Shown piece after piece: positions 8,992-16,880 of a stretch of 64,000 nt of DNA (position 1 is its first letter; every line of letters begins with the position of its first letter). Made by a program: the position numbers and the translations under genes. The notes beneath the pieces are model-generated. The model saw only the letters and a list, made by a program, of their open reading frames with translations. It made no database searches and was not told where the DNA came from. The stretch is taken from the NCBI GenBank assembly GCA_006226375.1, contig SBHC01000056.1, positions 1-64,000 of the forward strand, in the 5' to 3' direction. Source of the DNA: Deltaproteobacteria bacterium (GTDB lineage Bacteria; Myxococcota_C; UBA6777).

Positions 8992-9810
8992 CTATCCTCT
9001 TGGTCTCCTCCGCTTGGAAGGATCTGGATGGGGAACTGCGCTCAACAACAACTTTGTGTAGTCATGCTCTGCGTTGTCAAACAACGTTGTCGCATCGGCC
9101 ATCTCTACAATCTTGCCACGACGCATAACAGCGACCCGGTCGGAAATGTACCGGACCACCGCAAGGTCGTGAGAAATGAACAAGTAGGTTAGTTTGTATC
9201 GTTCTTGTAGCTCTTGGAGCAGTGACAAGATCTGAGCCTGAACCGAAACATCGAGAGCGCTGACGGGTTCGTCACAGATCACAAGCTTGGGGTTGGGAGC
9301 CAACGCCCTTGCGATGCTGATGCGCTGCCTCTGACCACCCGAAAACTCGTGAGGATACCGGTCAATGGATTGCCCTGGAAGTCCCACTTCATCGAGCAGG
9401 TGTAGGACGGTTTTGCGTCGCTCGGCAGCGTCACCCAACTCAAAGTTAAGCAGAGGCTCAGCGATGATTTGGCCAACAGTCATCCGAGGGTTGAGGGAAG
9501 CATAGGGGTCTTGGAAGACAATTTGGAAGTTACGACGAGCCAAGCGCAGGTCTTCGCCTTCGAGTGACATCAAGTCTTTGCCTTCCATCGTAACTTGGCC
9601 TGACGTGGGCGGGATGAGCTGCATCACAGCCCGAGCGGTGGTTGATTTCCCACAGCCGGACTCCCCGACAAGACCGAGGGTTTCGCCTTCTTCGAGAGAG
9701 AAAGAGACACCATCGACAGCTTTCACCACGTCCACTTTCTTGTTCCAAAGAAACCCTTGTTGGGATTCAAAGTGAACCTTGAGATCTTTCACTTCAAGCA
9801 GGTTAGACAT
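8992..9810 (-). CDS. oppF: oligopeptide ABC transporter ATP-binding protein
   Basis: This 272-residue ATPase is the OppF/DppF-type subunit that powers peptide import at the inner membrane. Walker A is GESGCGKST, the ABC signature is FSGGQRQRISIARAL, and Walker B with the catalytic Glu is LVICDEPVSALD, followed by the SHD switch His. It is the last gene of the minus-strand opp operon, 15 bases after oppD, with AAGG upstream of its ATG. The C-terminus is short and ends in SKRRRPRG, lacking the longer oligopeptide-binding tail extension (oligo_HPY with Cys residues) seen in many OppF proteins. Confidence 0.93.
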   Translation of the reverse strand: MSNLLEVKDLKVHFESQQGFLWNKKVDVVKAVDGVSFSLEEGETLGLVGESGCGKSTTARAVMQLIPPTSGQVTMEGKDLMSLEGEDLRLARRNFQIVFQDPYASLNPRMTVGQIIAEPLLNFELGDAAERRKTVLHLLDEVGLPGQSIDRYPHEFSGGQRQRISIARALAPNPKLVICDEPVSALDVSVQAQILSLLQELQERYKLTYLFISHDLAVVRYISDRVAVMRRGKIVEMADATTLFDNAEHDYTKLLLSAVPHPDPSKRRRPRG

Positions 9811-9825
9811 CGGATACCTTTCGCT

Positions 9826-10800
9826 CTAGGCTTTACGTTCGAGGGCGTGGTGGTAACAAGCAACTTCGATTTCCTTGACGGCCTCTAGCGTTGGCCGCTC
9901 CTTGCGACAAAGGTCTGTCGCGTAGTTGCATCGAGGAGCAAACAAACATCCATCCGGCGGGTGTAGCAACGAAGGTGGTTGTCCAGGAATACCCTGCAAA
10001 GCTTCGATCGGCTGATCCAACCGTGGAATGGAACCCAACAGCCCCTCGGTATAAGGATGCAGCGGACGCTCGTACAGAGGCTCCACATCACCCCGCTCTA
10101 CAATTCGACCAGCGTACATGACCTGCACGCGGTCGCAGAAGCCGGCAACGATTCCCATATCGTGCGTAATCATCAAGATGGAGAGCTCGCGTTGTTCTTG
10201 AAGTGAGGCCAACAGGTCGAGGATTTGCGCCTGAATGGTAACATCCAAAGCCGTGGTTGGCTCATCCGCAAGCAGCACTTTCGGTTCCGCGGCGAGAGCC
10301 ATCGCGATCATCACTCGCTGCCTCATTCCACCGGAGAATTGGTGGGGATAGGCCGACAACCGATTACCCGGCGACTCCAACCCCACAGACTCCAGCAACT
10401 CCACGATTCGATGGCGAATGGCTTTGCCGCGTAAGTCCGTGTGAAGCTCCAACACTTCGCGAATTTGGTCACCGATGGTGAGGAAGGGATTGAGCGATGT
10501 CATCGGGTCTTGGAAGATCATCGCGATTTCTTTGCCGCGAAGCTGGTTCCATTGTTTCTGCGAATAGTGAGTGATGTCCGTCCCACGAAACTTGATGGAG
10601 CCACCCACAATCTTTCCAGGGGCTTGAATCAATCCAATCAGCGCCATCGTGGACACTGTTTTTCCACAACCTGACTCACCGACAACGCCGAGGACTTCGC
10701 CCTTTCGGAGTTCGTACGAGATCCCTTGAACAGGCTTTACAGCGCCAATGTCTGTGGCAAACTCAATCGCCAGATTTTCCACTTCAATGATGGGTTCCAT
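9826..10800 (-). CDS. oppD: oligopeptide ABC transporter ATP-binding protein
   Basis: This 324-residue ATPase is the OppD/DppD-type partner of OppF. It shows Walker [11 protein letters not shown], signature [15 protein letters not shown] and Walker [13 protein letters not shown]. The C-terminal oligo_HPY region is present ([11 protein letters not shown]), followed by a Cys-containing segment ([14 protein letters not shown]) typical of the iron-sulfur-binding tails of Opp/Dpp ATPases. It is co-directional with oppC upstream (59-base gap) and oppF downstream (15-base gap), so it is part of the same transcript. Confidence 0.94.
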   Translation of the reverse strand: MEPIIEVENLAIEFATDIGAVKPVQGISYELRKGEVLGVVGESGCGKTVSTMALIGLIQAPGKIVGGSIKFRGTDITHYSQKQWNQLRGKEIAMIFQDPMTSLNPFLTIGDQIREVLELHTDLRGKAIRHRIVELLESVGLESPGNRLSAYPHQFSGGMRQRVMIAMALAAEPKVLLADEPTTALDVTIQAQILDLLASLQEQRELSILMITHDMGIVAGFCDRVQVMYAGRIVERGDVEPLYERPLHPYTEGLLGSIPRLDQPIEALQGIPGQPPSLLHPPDGCLFAPRCNYATDLCRKERPTLEAVKEIEVACYHHALERKA

Positions 10801-10859
10801 GCCTTCTAACTCCAGACCTTCAAGACTGCCAATAACGTAGCGACGATGCTCAACATGGG

Positions 10860-11828
10860 TTACAACTTCCCGCGCATTTGGGGGTCAAGAGCATCGCGAA
10901 GGCCATCGCCTACAAAGTTGAGAGAGAACAAGGTCAGCGCCAGGAACAAGCCTGGAAACACCACAAGCCACCAGTTGGAATGCAACGGGTTCATGTTCTG
11001 CATGGCTTCCGAAGCCAACGTTCCCCAACTCGCCAAGGGAGCTTGAATGCCCAAACCGATGAAGGAAAGAAAGGCTTCTCGCAAGATGACTTGGGGGACC
11101 GTTAAGGTGGAGTACACAATCACAGGCCCCAACAGATTGGGTACAATGTGGACAAACAAGATCCGGCTTTTCTTGGCCCCACAAGCTTCAGCAGCCTCAA
11201 CAAACTCTTTCTCTTTGAGAGACAACACCTGACCGCGAACAATGCGAGCCATCGTAAGCCACTGGAAAAGGCCCAACACAACAAACACAATCAGAAAGCT
11301 CTGGTACGGACTGACCGCTTGTCCAGAGCCGCGTCCACCGAGAACACCGGGAAGAATGGCCATGATGATAATGACCAGAATCATGTAGGGCAGCCCGTAC
11401 ATGATATCGACCACGCGCATCATTACTTCGTCCACCCAACCGCCGATGTAACCGGAGATGGCACCGTACACAAGACCGATGATAAGGCTGACCAGCGTGG
11501 CGACAAGTCCGATGCCGAGGGAGATGCGTGCGCCCATCAGCAAACGTGCGAACAAGTCACGCCCCAACCCATCCGTGCCCATCCAATGGGACCAGCTTGG
11601 CGCAGCGTAAGCGTTGGAGAGGTCGAGCTGGTCGAAGGTATAGGGCATAACCCAAGGACCAACAATCGCAGCCACCACCAGCAGAATCAAAAAGACCCCA
11701 CCGATCACCGACATTTTGTTTTTGCGAAGACGCTTCCAGGCGTCACTCCACAAGCTCTCTCCTGGCTGAGTCAGGTCAAGACCTTCCCTTTCAGGGGTAG
11801 GAGCGGAGGCTGTTGTAGGTTCCGTCAT
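10860..11828 (-). CDS. oppC: oligopeptide ABC transporter permease
   Basis: The ATG at 11828, preceded by AGGAGG, gives a 322-residue permease; the frame stays open upstream into oppB but that extension would be out of family. It has a cytosolic N-terminus, an OppC_N-like first segment (WKRLRKNKMSVIGG), about six membrane helices and the EAA-type coupling loop EAAEACGAKKSRILFVHIVPN. It forms the translocation pore with OppB. The gap to the oppB stop is ten bases. Confidence 0.93.
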   Translation of the reverse strand: MTEPTTASAPTPEREGLDLTQPGESLWSDAWKRLRKNKMSVIGGVFLILLVVAAIVGPWVMPYTFDQLDLSNAYAAPSWSHWMGTDGLGRDLFARLLMGARISLGIGLVATLVSLIIGLVYGAISGYIGGWVDEVMMRVVDIMYGLPYMILVIIIMAILPGVLGGRGSGQAVSPYQSFLIVFVVLGLFQWLTMARIVRGQVLSLKEKEFVEAAEACGAKKSRILFVHIVPNLLGPVIVYSTLTVPQVILREAFLSFIGLGIQAPLASWGTLASEAMQNMNPLHSNWWLVVFPGLFLALTLFSLNFVGDGLRDALDPQMRGKL

Positions 11829-11838
11829 CGTCAACCTC

Positions 11839-12756
11839 CTATTCGTACCGGATGCGTGGGTCAAGGTAGGCATACGCCACATCGACCAACAAGTTGAACA
11901 CTGCAAGAAGCAAGAAATACAGCAAGGTCGTTCCCATCACCAGGGTATAATCGCGGTCAAACGCCGCCTTCACAAAGTGACGCCCCATGCCAGGAATGGC
12001 GAAGATTTGCTCAATCACGAGAGAGCCCGTGAGAATTCCAGCTGCCGCAGGACCCAAGAACGATACAGTGGGAAGCAAGCCACCCCGAAGAGCATGGCGG
12101 ACGACAATCACCCATTCGGACAAGCCTTTCGCCCGAGCCGTTCGGATGTAGTCTTGATGAATGACATCCAACATCCCAGTCCGGGTAAGACGGGCGAATC
12201 GTCCAGCAAACGGGAGCGCAAGAGCTAGCCCTGGCAACCAGATGTGAGAGATTCGACTCCACCCGGCCGGTGGAAAAATGGGAAGCGCAAACACAAACAG
12301 CTGAATCATCACCAGGGCGAGGATAAAGTTGGGTATGGAGATCCCCACCAAGGCGACTGTCATCGACGAATAATCCAGCCATTGGTTCTGACGTATCGCC
12401 CCGATCACACCGGCCAAAACGCCGAGGAAGAGTGCGATAAGGAGGGCAAACAAGCCGAGCGCGGCCGAGACAGGAAGAGCCTGACGGAGGATATCATTCA
12501 CGGTGTGATTCCGAAAGCTCATCGAAGGGCCCAGGTCTCCCTTGAGCGCCTTCCCTAACCAAAGCGAGTATTGGGTCAGCAAGGGCTTGTCCAACTGGTA
12601 AGCCTTGCGTAAGTTTTCGAGAATTTCCGGAGGAACCGAGCGTTCCTTATCGAACGGCCCACCGGGGGCGAGCCTCATCAGGAAAAATGTGGAGGTCGCA
12701 ACCAGCCACAACATAAACGCCGTCCACAACAAACGACGTCCCAAAAAGCGCCACAT
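11839..12756 (-). CDS. oppB: oligopeptide ABC transporter permease
   Basis: This 305-residue inner-membrane permease begins MWRFLGRRLLW, the usual OppB start, after an AGGAG site. It has six predicted helices and an EAA-like loop (RTARAKGLSEWVIVVRHALR). It pairs with OppC. Upstream on the same strand lies the Rpn-type gene instead of oppA, with a 20-base gap, so oppB is probably still co-transcribed from the oppA promoter through the inserted gene. Confidence 0.93.
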   Translation of the reverse strand: MWRFLGRRLLWTAFMLWLVATSTFFLMRLAPGGPFDKERSVPPEILENLRKAYQLDKPLLTQYSLWLGKALKGDLGPSMSFRNHTVNDILRQALPVSAALGLFALLIALFLGVLAGVIGAIRQNQWLDYSSMTVALVGISIPNFILALVMIQLFVFALPIFPPAGWSRISHIWLPGLALALPFAGRFARLTRTGMLDVIHQDYIRTARAKGLSEWVIVVRHALRGGLLPTVSFLGPAAAGILTGSLVIEQIFAIPGMGRHFVKAAFDRDYTLVMGTTLLYFLLLAVFNLLVDVAYAYLDPRIRYE

Positions 12757-12776
12757 TCGCAGTCTCCTGTCGCCAG

Positions 12777-13625
12777 TTAAAACAAATCCATCAACTCGTC
12801 TTCCGTCATGTTCGTAAGGTCCGCCACTTCCGACATTTCAAACCCTTTGGCCAGTAGCTTTTGGGCGAGCACTTCCCGCTCCGAGCGTCGGCCTTTTTTG
12901 AGTCCTTCTCGGTAGGATTCCCGAATTCCAGCCAGGTAATCCTGTATCTCTTGGGCTCGCTTTTCGACGGCCTGCCGGAAGGTTGCATCGTTCCCAAGCT
13001 GTTCTAGGGTCTCCGTGGCCAACAAGATGTAATCGTCAGCCCAGGCTTCAAGCGCTTTCCCTGAAAGAGTGTCACCCTCTTTCAGAAACAATGACCATCG
13101 CTCCAAAGGCGAAAGGGCAGTTTCAGGGGTGAGCTTGCATTTGGGCAGTTCCACCAAACAGATTTGAGCCTGCTCTGAAAACCAGGAGTCACCGCCGACA
13201 GCTTTCCACACCCACCGTGTCCGCACCGAGTCCATCTCCTTAAGCACCGGGAAGTCCGTGAACATCACCAGGATGGTGGGCAGTCTCTCGGAGTGATTTT
13301 CGGCGGATACCCACGGGGTCGCATAGCTCTCGGCCCACTCCAAAAGAACCTTCTCTTTGACAAGCCATCGGTTGTGACATTGCACTTCGACATGCCAGCT
13401 TTTGGATCGTTGGTCCTCCACACGCCAGCGGAGACGAGAGCCATCATCGTCAGCGTCCCGAACCTGCGGAGACTTCGGCATCAAAGTGGCAGAGTGCAGT
13501 CGCTCTCCTTCCTCTCTCCCCAGAACCGTGTTCAAAAGGTCGAGGACAATGGGCACGCTGGTTTCGTTGCCAAAAAGAGCTTCAAAGACCACATCAATTT
13601 TGGGTGACATGCGTTCGGTTTGCAT
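12777..13625 (-). CDS. Rpn family recombination-promoting nuclease / PD-(D/E)XK transposase-like protein
   Basis: This 282-residue protein starts with a SPKIDVVFEALFG segment, the hallmark opening of Rpn/PDDEXK_2 proteins. The nuclease core is seen as RWRVEDQ followed by WHVEVQ, giving the D...ExQ catalytic pattern. A helical region and a Lys/Arg/Glu C-terminus follow, with a short acidic end (MTEDELMDLF). Starts at 13625 (MQTER) or 13610 are favoured; the frame is open to a TTG at 13661. It sits between oppA and oppB with short gaps, which is unusual because Rpn genes are normally isolated and mobile. Confidence 0.8.
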   Translation of the reverse strand: MQTERMSPKIDVVFEALFGNETSVPIVLDLLNTVLGREEGERLHSATLMPKSPQVRDADDDGSRLRWRVEDQRSKSWHVEVQCHNRWLVKEKVLLEWAESYATPWVSAENHSERLPTILVMFTDFPVLKEMDSVRTRWVWKAVGGDSWFSEQAQICLVELPKCKLTPETALSPLERWSLFLKEGDTLSGKALEAWADDYILLATETLEQLGNDATFRQAVEKRAQEIQDYLAGIRESYREGLKKGRRSEREVLAQKLLAKGFEMSEVADLTNMTEDELMDLF

Positions 13626-13687
13626 CGGCCGCTTCGCTCCAGCCAGTGAGAAAAGAGACAAGAACCCAAGAACTTCAAGCGAAATCG

Positions 13688-15787
13688 TCAGGGCTTGTTC
13701 GCTCGTTTGAACCTACGGAAATCAAAGTTGTTCAGCGGGTTGTTCACATGACCTTTGATCCGAGGGTGAATGAGGTTCTGGTAGTTATAAAAGTACAAGG
13801 GGATGATAGGTAGCTCTTCCATCAGCTCCGCTTCGGCTTTGCGGAAGTATTCCATCCGCTTGGTCGGGTTGGTCTCCTTGCTGGCCAAGCCAATGAACCG
13901 ATCGTAGGTGACATTGCTCCAGCCAGTTCTGTTGTGACCGCCGCCTGTGATGAACATGGAGAGAAATGTATTGGGGTCGGTGTAGTCGCCAATCCAGCCA
14001 GCACGGGCCAGTTGGTACTCTCGCTGTTTCACGGTATCGAGGTAGGTTTTCCACTCTTTGTTAACCAAATGCACGCGAATGCCGAGGTGTTTGCGCCACA
14101 TCTTCTGCAAAGCTTCAGCGACTTGCTTGTGCTGTTGGTCTGTGTTGTACAGCAGGCTGATCGGAGGAATTTTGGAAGGGTCCTTGTATCCGGCTTTTTG
14201 CAAAAGCGCCCTGGCTTTCTTGGGGTCGAAGCGCGGCCCAGGAGTGTCTTTCTTGATGGGATAACCCCGAATCCCCGGAGGCACCAGCCGAGAGGCAGGA
14301 AGCTGCCCAGCGCGCAAGATATGCTTCACAATGCTGGAGCGGTCCACCGCGTAGGCCAAAGCCTGGCGCACATACTTGTTGTTCAGAGGTGGTCGCTCCA
14401 CGTTCACCCTGTAGAAGTAGGTTGCAAGAAACAACCGACTGTAAAAGTCTTTCCGTTCCATAAGTTTCTGCACGGAAGGCAGAGGGACAGAGGTCACTAC
14501 GTCGAGGTCACCCGATAAGTACATGGATAGCTGGGTGTCTCTCTCATTCACAGCCATAAAATGTATGCTATTGACCCCAACATTTTTCTTGTCCCAGTAA
14601 TGGGTATTCTTTTCAACGCGAACCAACTCATTGATCATCCAGTGGGTCAGACGAAACGGCCCGTTCCCCACGAAGAACTTGGGAAGAACCCAACTCCTCG
14701 GCCGCTTCATGACCAGCGGAGGATACACAGGACTCAAGGAGTAAAAGGAGGTGATTTGAGTCCAATAGGCGGTGGGGTTTTCCAATTCGATTTCAAAGAC
14801 AAGTCGTTTTCCAACAGCGCTTGGGCTGTACCCTTTGGGCAACGGCTGGGTCAGGGGTTTGACGCGGAGTCCTATCAAGGTCCATGCGTCACCAGCCTTG
14901 GTCTTGTCGGAGTTTGGGAAATTGTAGTTCAACCGCCCCAAGGGCTTCTGCAAGACCCAGCCTCTCTGGATGGGAGCCTTCATTGTTCGAACTTCCACCC
15001 ACTTCACATCCTTGATTTGGATTGACTTGCTGTGTTTCGCCAGAACATCACCTGGAATCCAACCTTCGCCAGCAACAGCCGAGCCTTTGGGAGTCTTCAC
15101 CTTGAACCAGGATTGGGTTCCAAGGACTTGTTTGTCGAGGACGGTGACTTGGTCTTTGGCCTTCACAAACACCGTTGACGAGGGCTTTCCGCCAGGTTTG
15201 TCGTGCAGGGGAGCTTTGCGCTTTTGGATTTCTTTTTGGTTGATGTCTTCCCGGATGAGGATGACACCTTTGTTCACGCTCACAACCTTTGGGCTGGCCA
15301 CCGAGGGGCTCTTGTAAAGAGTGACCGAACCTTTGGCTCGGTAGAACAATTGTTGGTTGAAGGCCCGAGCGTTCCGAATTGGCCACAAAAGCTCGGCATA
15401 CTGACTTCCTGTGTTGGGTGTCAGTACCCGCCTCCAGGAGAACAGGAAGTGGTCGGCAGTAACGGAAGCTCCGTTGGACCACTTCGCATCTTCACGCAAG
15501 TAAAAGGTGTAGGTTTTCCCGTCCTTGCTCATGGTCCAAGACTGCGCAACGCCTGGCTTCGGTTGGGTCAAGTCATCCAGGTTGGGGTAGGTCAACCCTT
15601 CGTAAAGAGCCCTCGCGATGCGCCCTTCAGGCACACCTGTCATGGTTGCAGGATCCAAGGTCTGTGGCTCGGACAGGTTTCCAAAACGCAGATCCGCTAG
15701 GGGAAGCCTCGCTCCCAGGCCATTGTTCACAACCCATCCACAGGCAGCCAAAACAACAAGTAGGACGGCCCAACTTTGCCATCGCAT
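13688..15787 (-). CDS. oppA: peptide ABC transporter substrate-binding lipoprotein with internal SH3-like insertion
   Basis: The ATG at 15787 follows AAGGA and gives 699 residues with lipobox VLAAC. It is an SBP_bac_5 protein that captures peptides for OppBCDF: N-terminal LSEPQTLDP, then FYLREDAKWSNG with the FLFSWRRVL helix. Known OppA proteins are about 540 residues. Here residues about 151-305 are extra and contain SH3b-like strands (VTVLDKQ, SWFKVKTPKG, EGWIPGDVL) and GWVLQKPLG. The binding-protein fold resumes at VFEIELENPTAYW and ends with the usual lobe. It is the first gene of the opp operon. Confidence 0.9.
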   Translation of the reverse strand: MRWQSWAVLLVVLAACGWVVNNGLGARLPLADLRFGNLSEPQTLDPATMTGVPEGRIARALYEGLTYPNLDDLTQPKPGVAQSWTMSKDGKTYTFYLREDAKWSNGASVTADHFLFSWRRVLTPNTGSQYAELLWPIRNARAFNQQLFYRAKGSVTLYKSPSVASPKVVSVNKGVILIREDINQKEIQKRKAPLHDKPGGKPSSTVFVKAKDQVTVLDKQVLGTQSWFKVKTPKGSAVAGEGWIPGDVLAKHSKSIQIKDVKWVEVRTMKAPIQRGWVLQKPLGRLNYNFPNSDKTKAGDAWTLIGLRVKPLTQPLPKGYSPSAVGKRLVFEIELENPTAYWTQITSFYSLSPVYPPLVMKRPRSWVLPKFFVGNGPFRLTHWMINELVRVEKNTHYWDKKNVGVNSIHFMAVNERDTQLSMYLSGDLDVVTSVPLPSVQKLMERKDFYSRLFLATYFYRVNVERPPLNNKYVRQALAYAVDRSSIVKHILRAGQLPASRLVPPGIRGYPIKKDTPGPRFDPKKARALLQKAGYKDPSKIPPISLLYNTDQQHKQVAEALQKMWRKHLGIRVHLVNKEWKTYLDTVKQREYQLARAGWIGDYTDPNTFLSMFITGGGHNRTGWSNVTYDRFIGLASKETNPTKRMEYFRKAEAELMEELPIIPLYFYNYQNLIHPRIKGHVNNPLNNFDFRRFKRANKP

Positions 15788-15913
15788 CAACACATTCCTT
15801 TTTCTAGGGACAGACCCTTCGTACAGGATTCTCGTTACTTTCATCGCCAAAGAGAGGACAGTTTGCCCGATCCGCCCTATCCATGCAAGAGAACAATACT
15901 TGTCCTGGACTTC

Positions 15914-15942
15914 TTGCTGAGGGAACAAGGTTAACATAGGAT
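15914..15942 (+). promoter_or_regulatory. candidate sigma70-type promoter for the DUF1295 gene
   Basis: TTGCTG (15914-15919) and TAGGAT (15937-15942) are separated by 17 bases, 51 bases before the ATG at 15994. The 206-base divergent region between oppA and this gene must also hold the oppA promoter on the minus strand, but I cannot single one out. Confidence 0.35.
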
Positions 15943-15993
15943 GGTGTTTCAAAGGAGAGTACAACAACAAACCTGGTAAACAGAGAGGACACA

Positions 15994-16797
15994 ATGAGTT
16001 GGTACATGGTGTATTTGACCGGCGGTGGCGTAGTTCTAGGATGTATGGTCCTCTTGTGGTTGTTGAGTCTGGCGATTCGTGACTCCAGCATCGTGGACAT
16101 CTTTTGGGGAACAGGCTTTGTGATTGCAGCCTGGGTGTATGGCTGGCTGGGTGAAGGGTTTTGGGCGCGCAAGGCGATTGTCCTCACCTGCGTTACGCTT
16201 TGGGGGCTCAGGCTCTCCATTCATATTTGGATCCGAAATAGGGGCCATGGAGAAGACTACCGCTACAAGAAATGGCGAGAAGAGTCAGGAAAGAGCTGGT
16301 GGTGGTTCAGCTTCATCAAAGTGTTTCTGCTGCAAGGCACGCTGCTGTGGCTCATCTCTTGTCCTCTGATGATTGCACAAGTCCAACCGATGCCAGCGAC
16401 TTGGACGCTGCTGGATGTTGCAGGTGTTGGGATTTGGGGACTGGGCTTCTTCTTTGAAGCCATGGGTGACTACCAGCTCATGAAATTTAAGCGCGACCCC
16501 GAGAACAAAGGAAAACTCCTGACAACAGGACTCTGGAAATACACACGCCACCCCAATTACTTTGGGGATGCCACTCTTTGGTGGGGTTACTACATCATTG
16601 CCTTGTCTGTCCCCTACGGCTACGCAACCATCCTAGGACCTGTGTTGATGACCTTCTTTATCATCAAAGTATCGGGTGTAGCGATGTTGGAGCGAGGCTT
16701 AAAGAAAACGAAGCCAGGGTACGAAGACTACGTGGCCCGGACCAACGCCTTTTTCCCATGGTTCCCCAAAAAGAACCCTTCCAGCCCCCCACAGTGA
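15994..16797 (+). CDS. DUF1295 family membrane protein (steroid 5-alpha-reductase-like)
   Basis: This 267-residue integral membrane protein belongs to the DUF1295 family, related to 3-oxo-5-alpha-steroid 4-dehydrogenases and isoprenylcysteine methyltransferases. It has about six hydrophobic helices and the family motifs RNRGHGEDYRY in the N-terminal half and KYTRHPNYFGD near residue 185, which bind the nicotinamide or lipid cofactor in relatives. The substrate in bacteria is unknown. It is transcribed away from oppA and stands alone before the kinase gene. Confidence 0.88.
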   Translation: MSWYMVYLTGGGVVLGCMVLLWLLSLAIRDSSIVDIFWGTGFVIAAWVYGWLGEGFWARKAIVLTCVTLWGLRLSIHIWIRNRGHGEDYRYKKWREESGKSWWWFSFIKVFLLQGTLLWLISCPLMIAQVQPMPATWTLLDVAGVGIWGLGFFFEAMGDYQLMKFKRDPENKGKLLTTGLWKYTRHPNYFGDATLWWGYYIIALSVPYGYATILGPVLMTFFIIKVSGVAMLERGLKKTKPGYEDYVARTNAFFPWFPKKNPSSPPQ

Positions 16798-16880
16798 CCT
16801 GACTCCACTCTTGCGTCCAAACCCATTGACTGCTAGATAAAGGGGGCGTGTCACTCAAATTCTATCCTCTGGAAACACAA

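Noticed and set aside
16848-16880. GTG start for the Ser/Thr kinase
   Set aside because: The G-rich run is only about one base away from this GTG; the ATG at 16881 has better spacing. It cannot be fully excluded.
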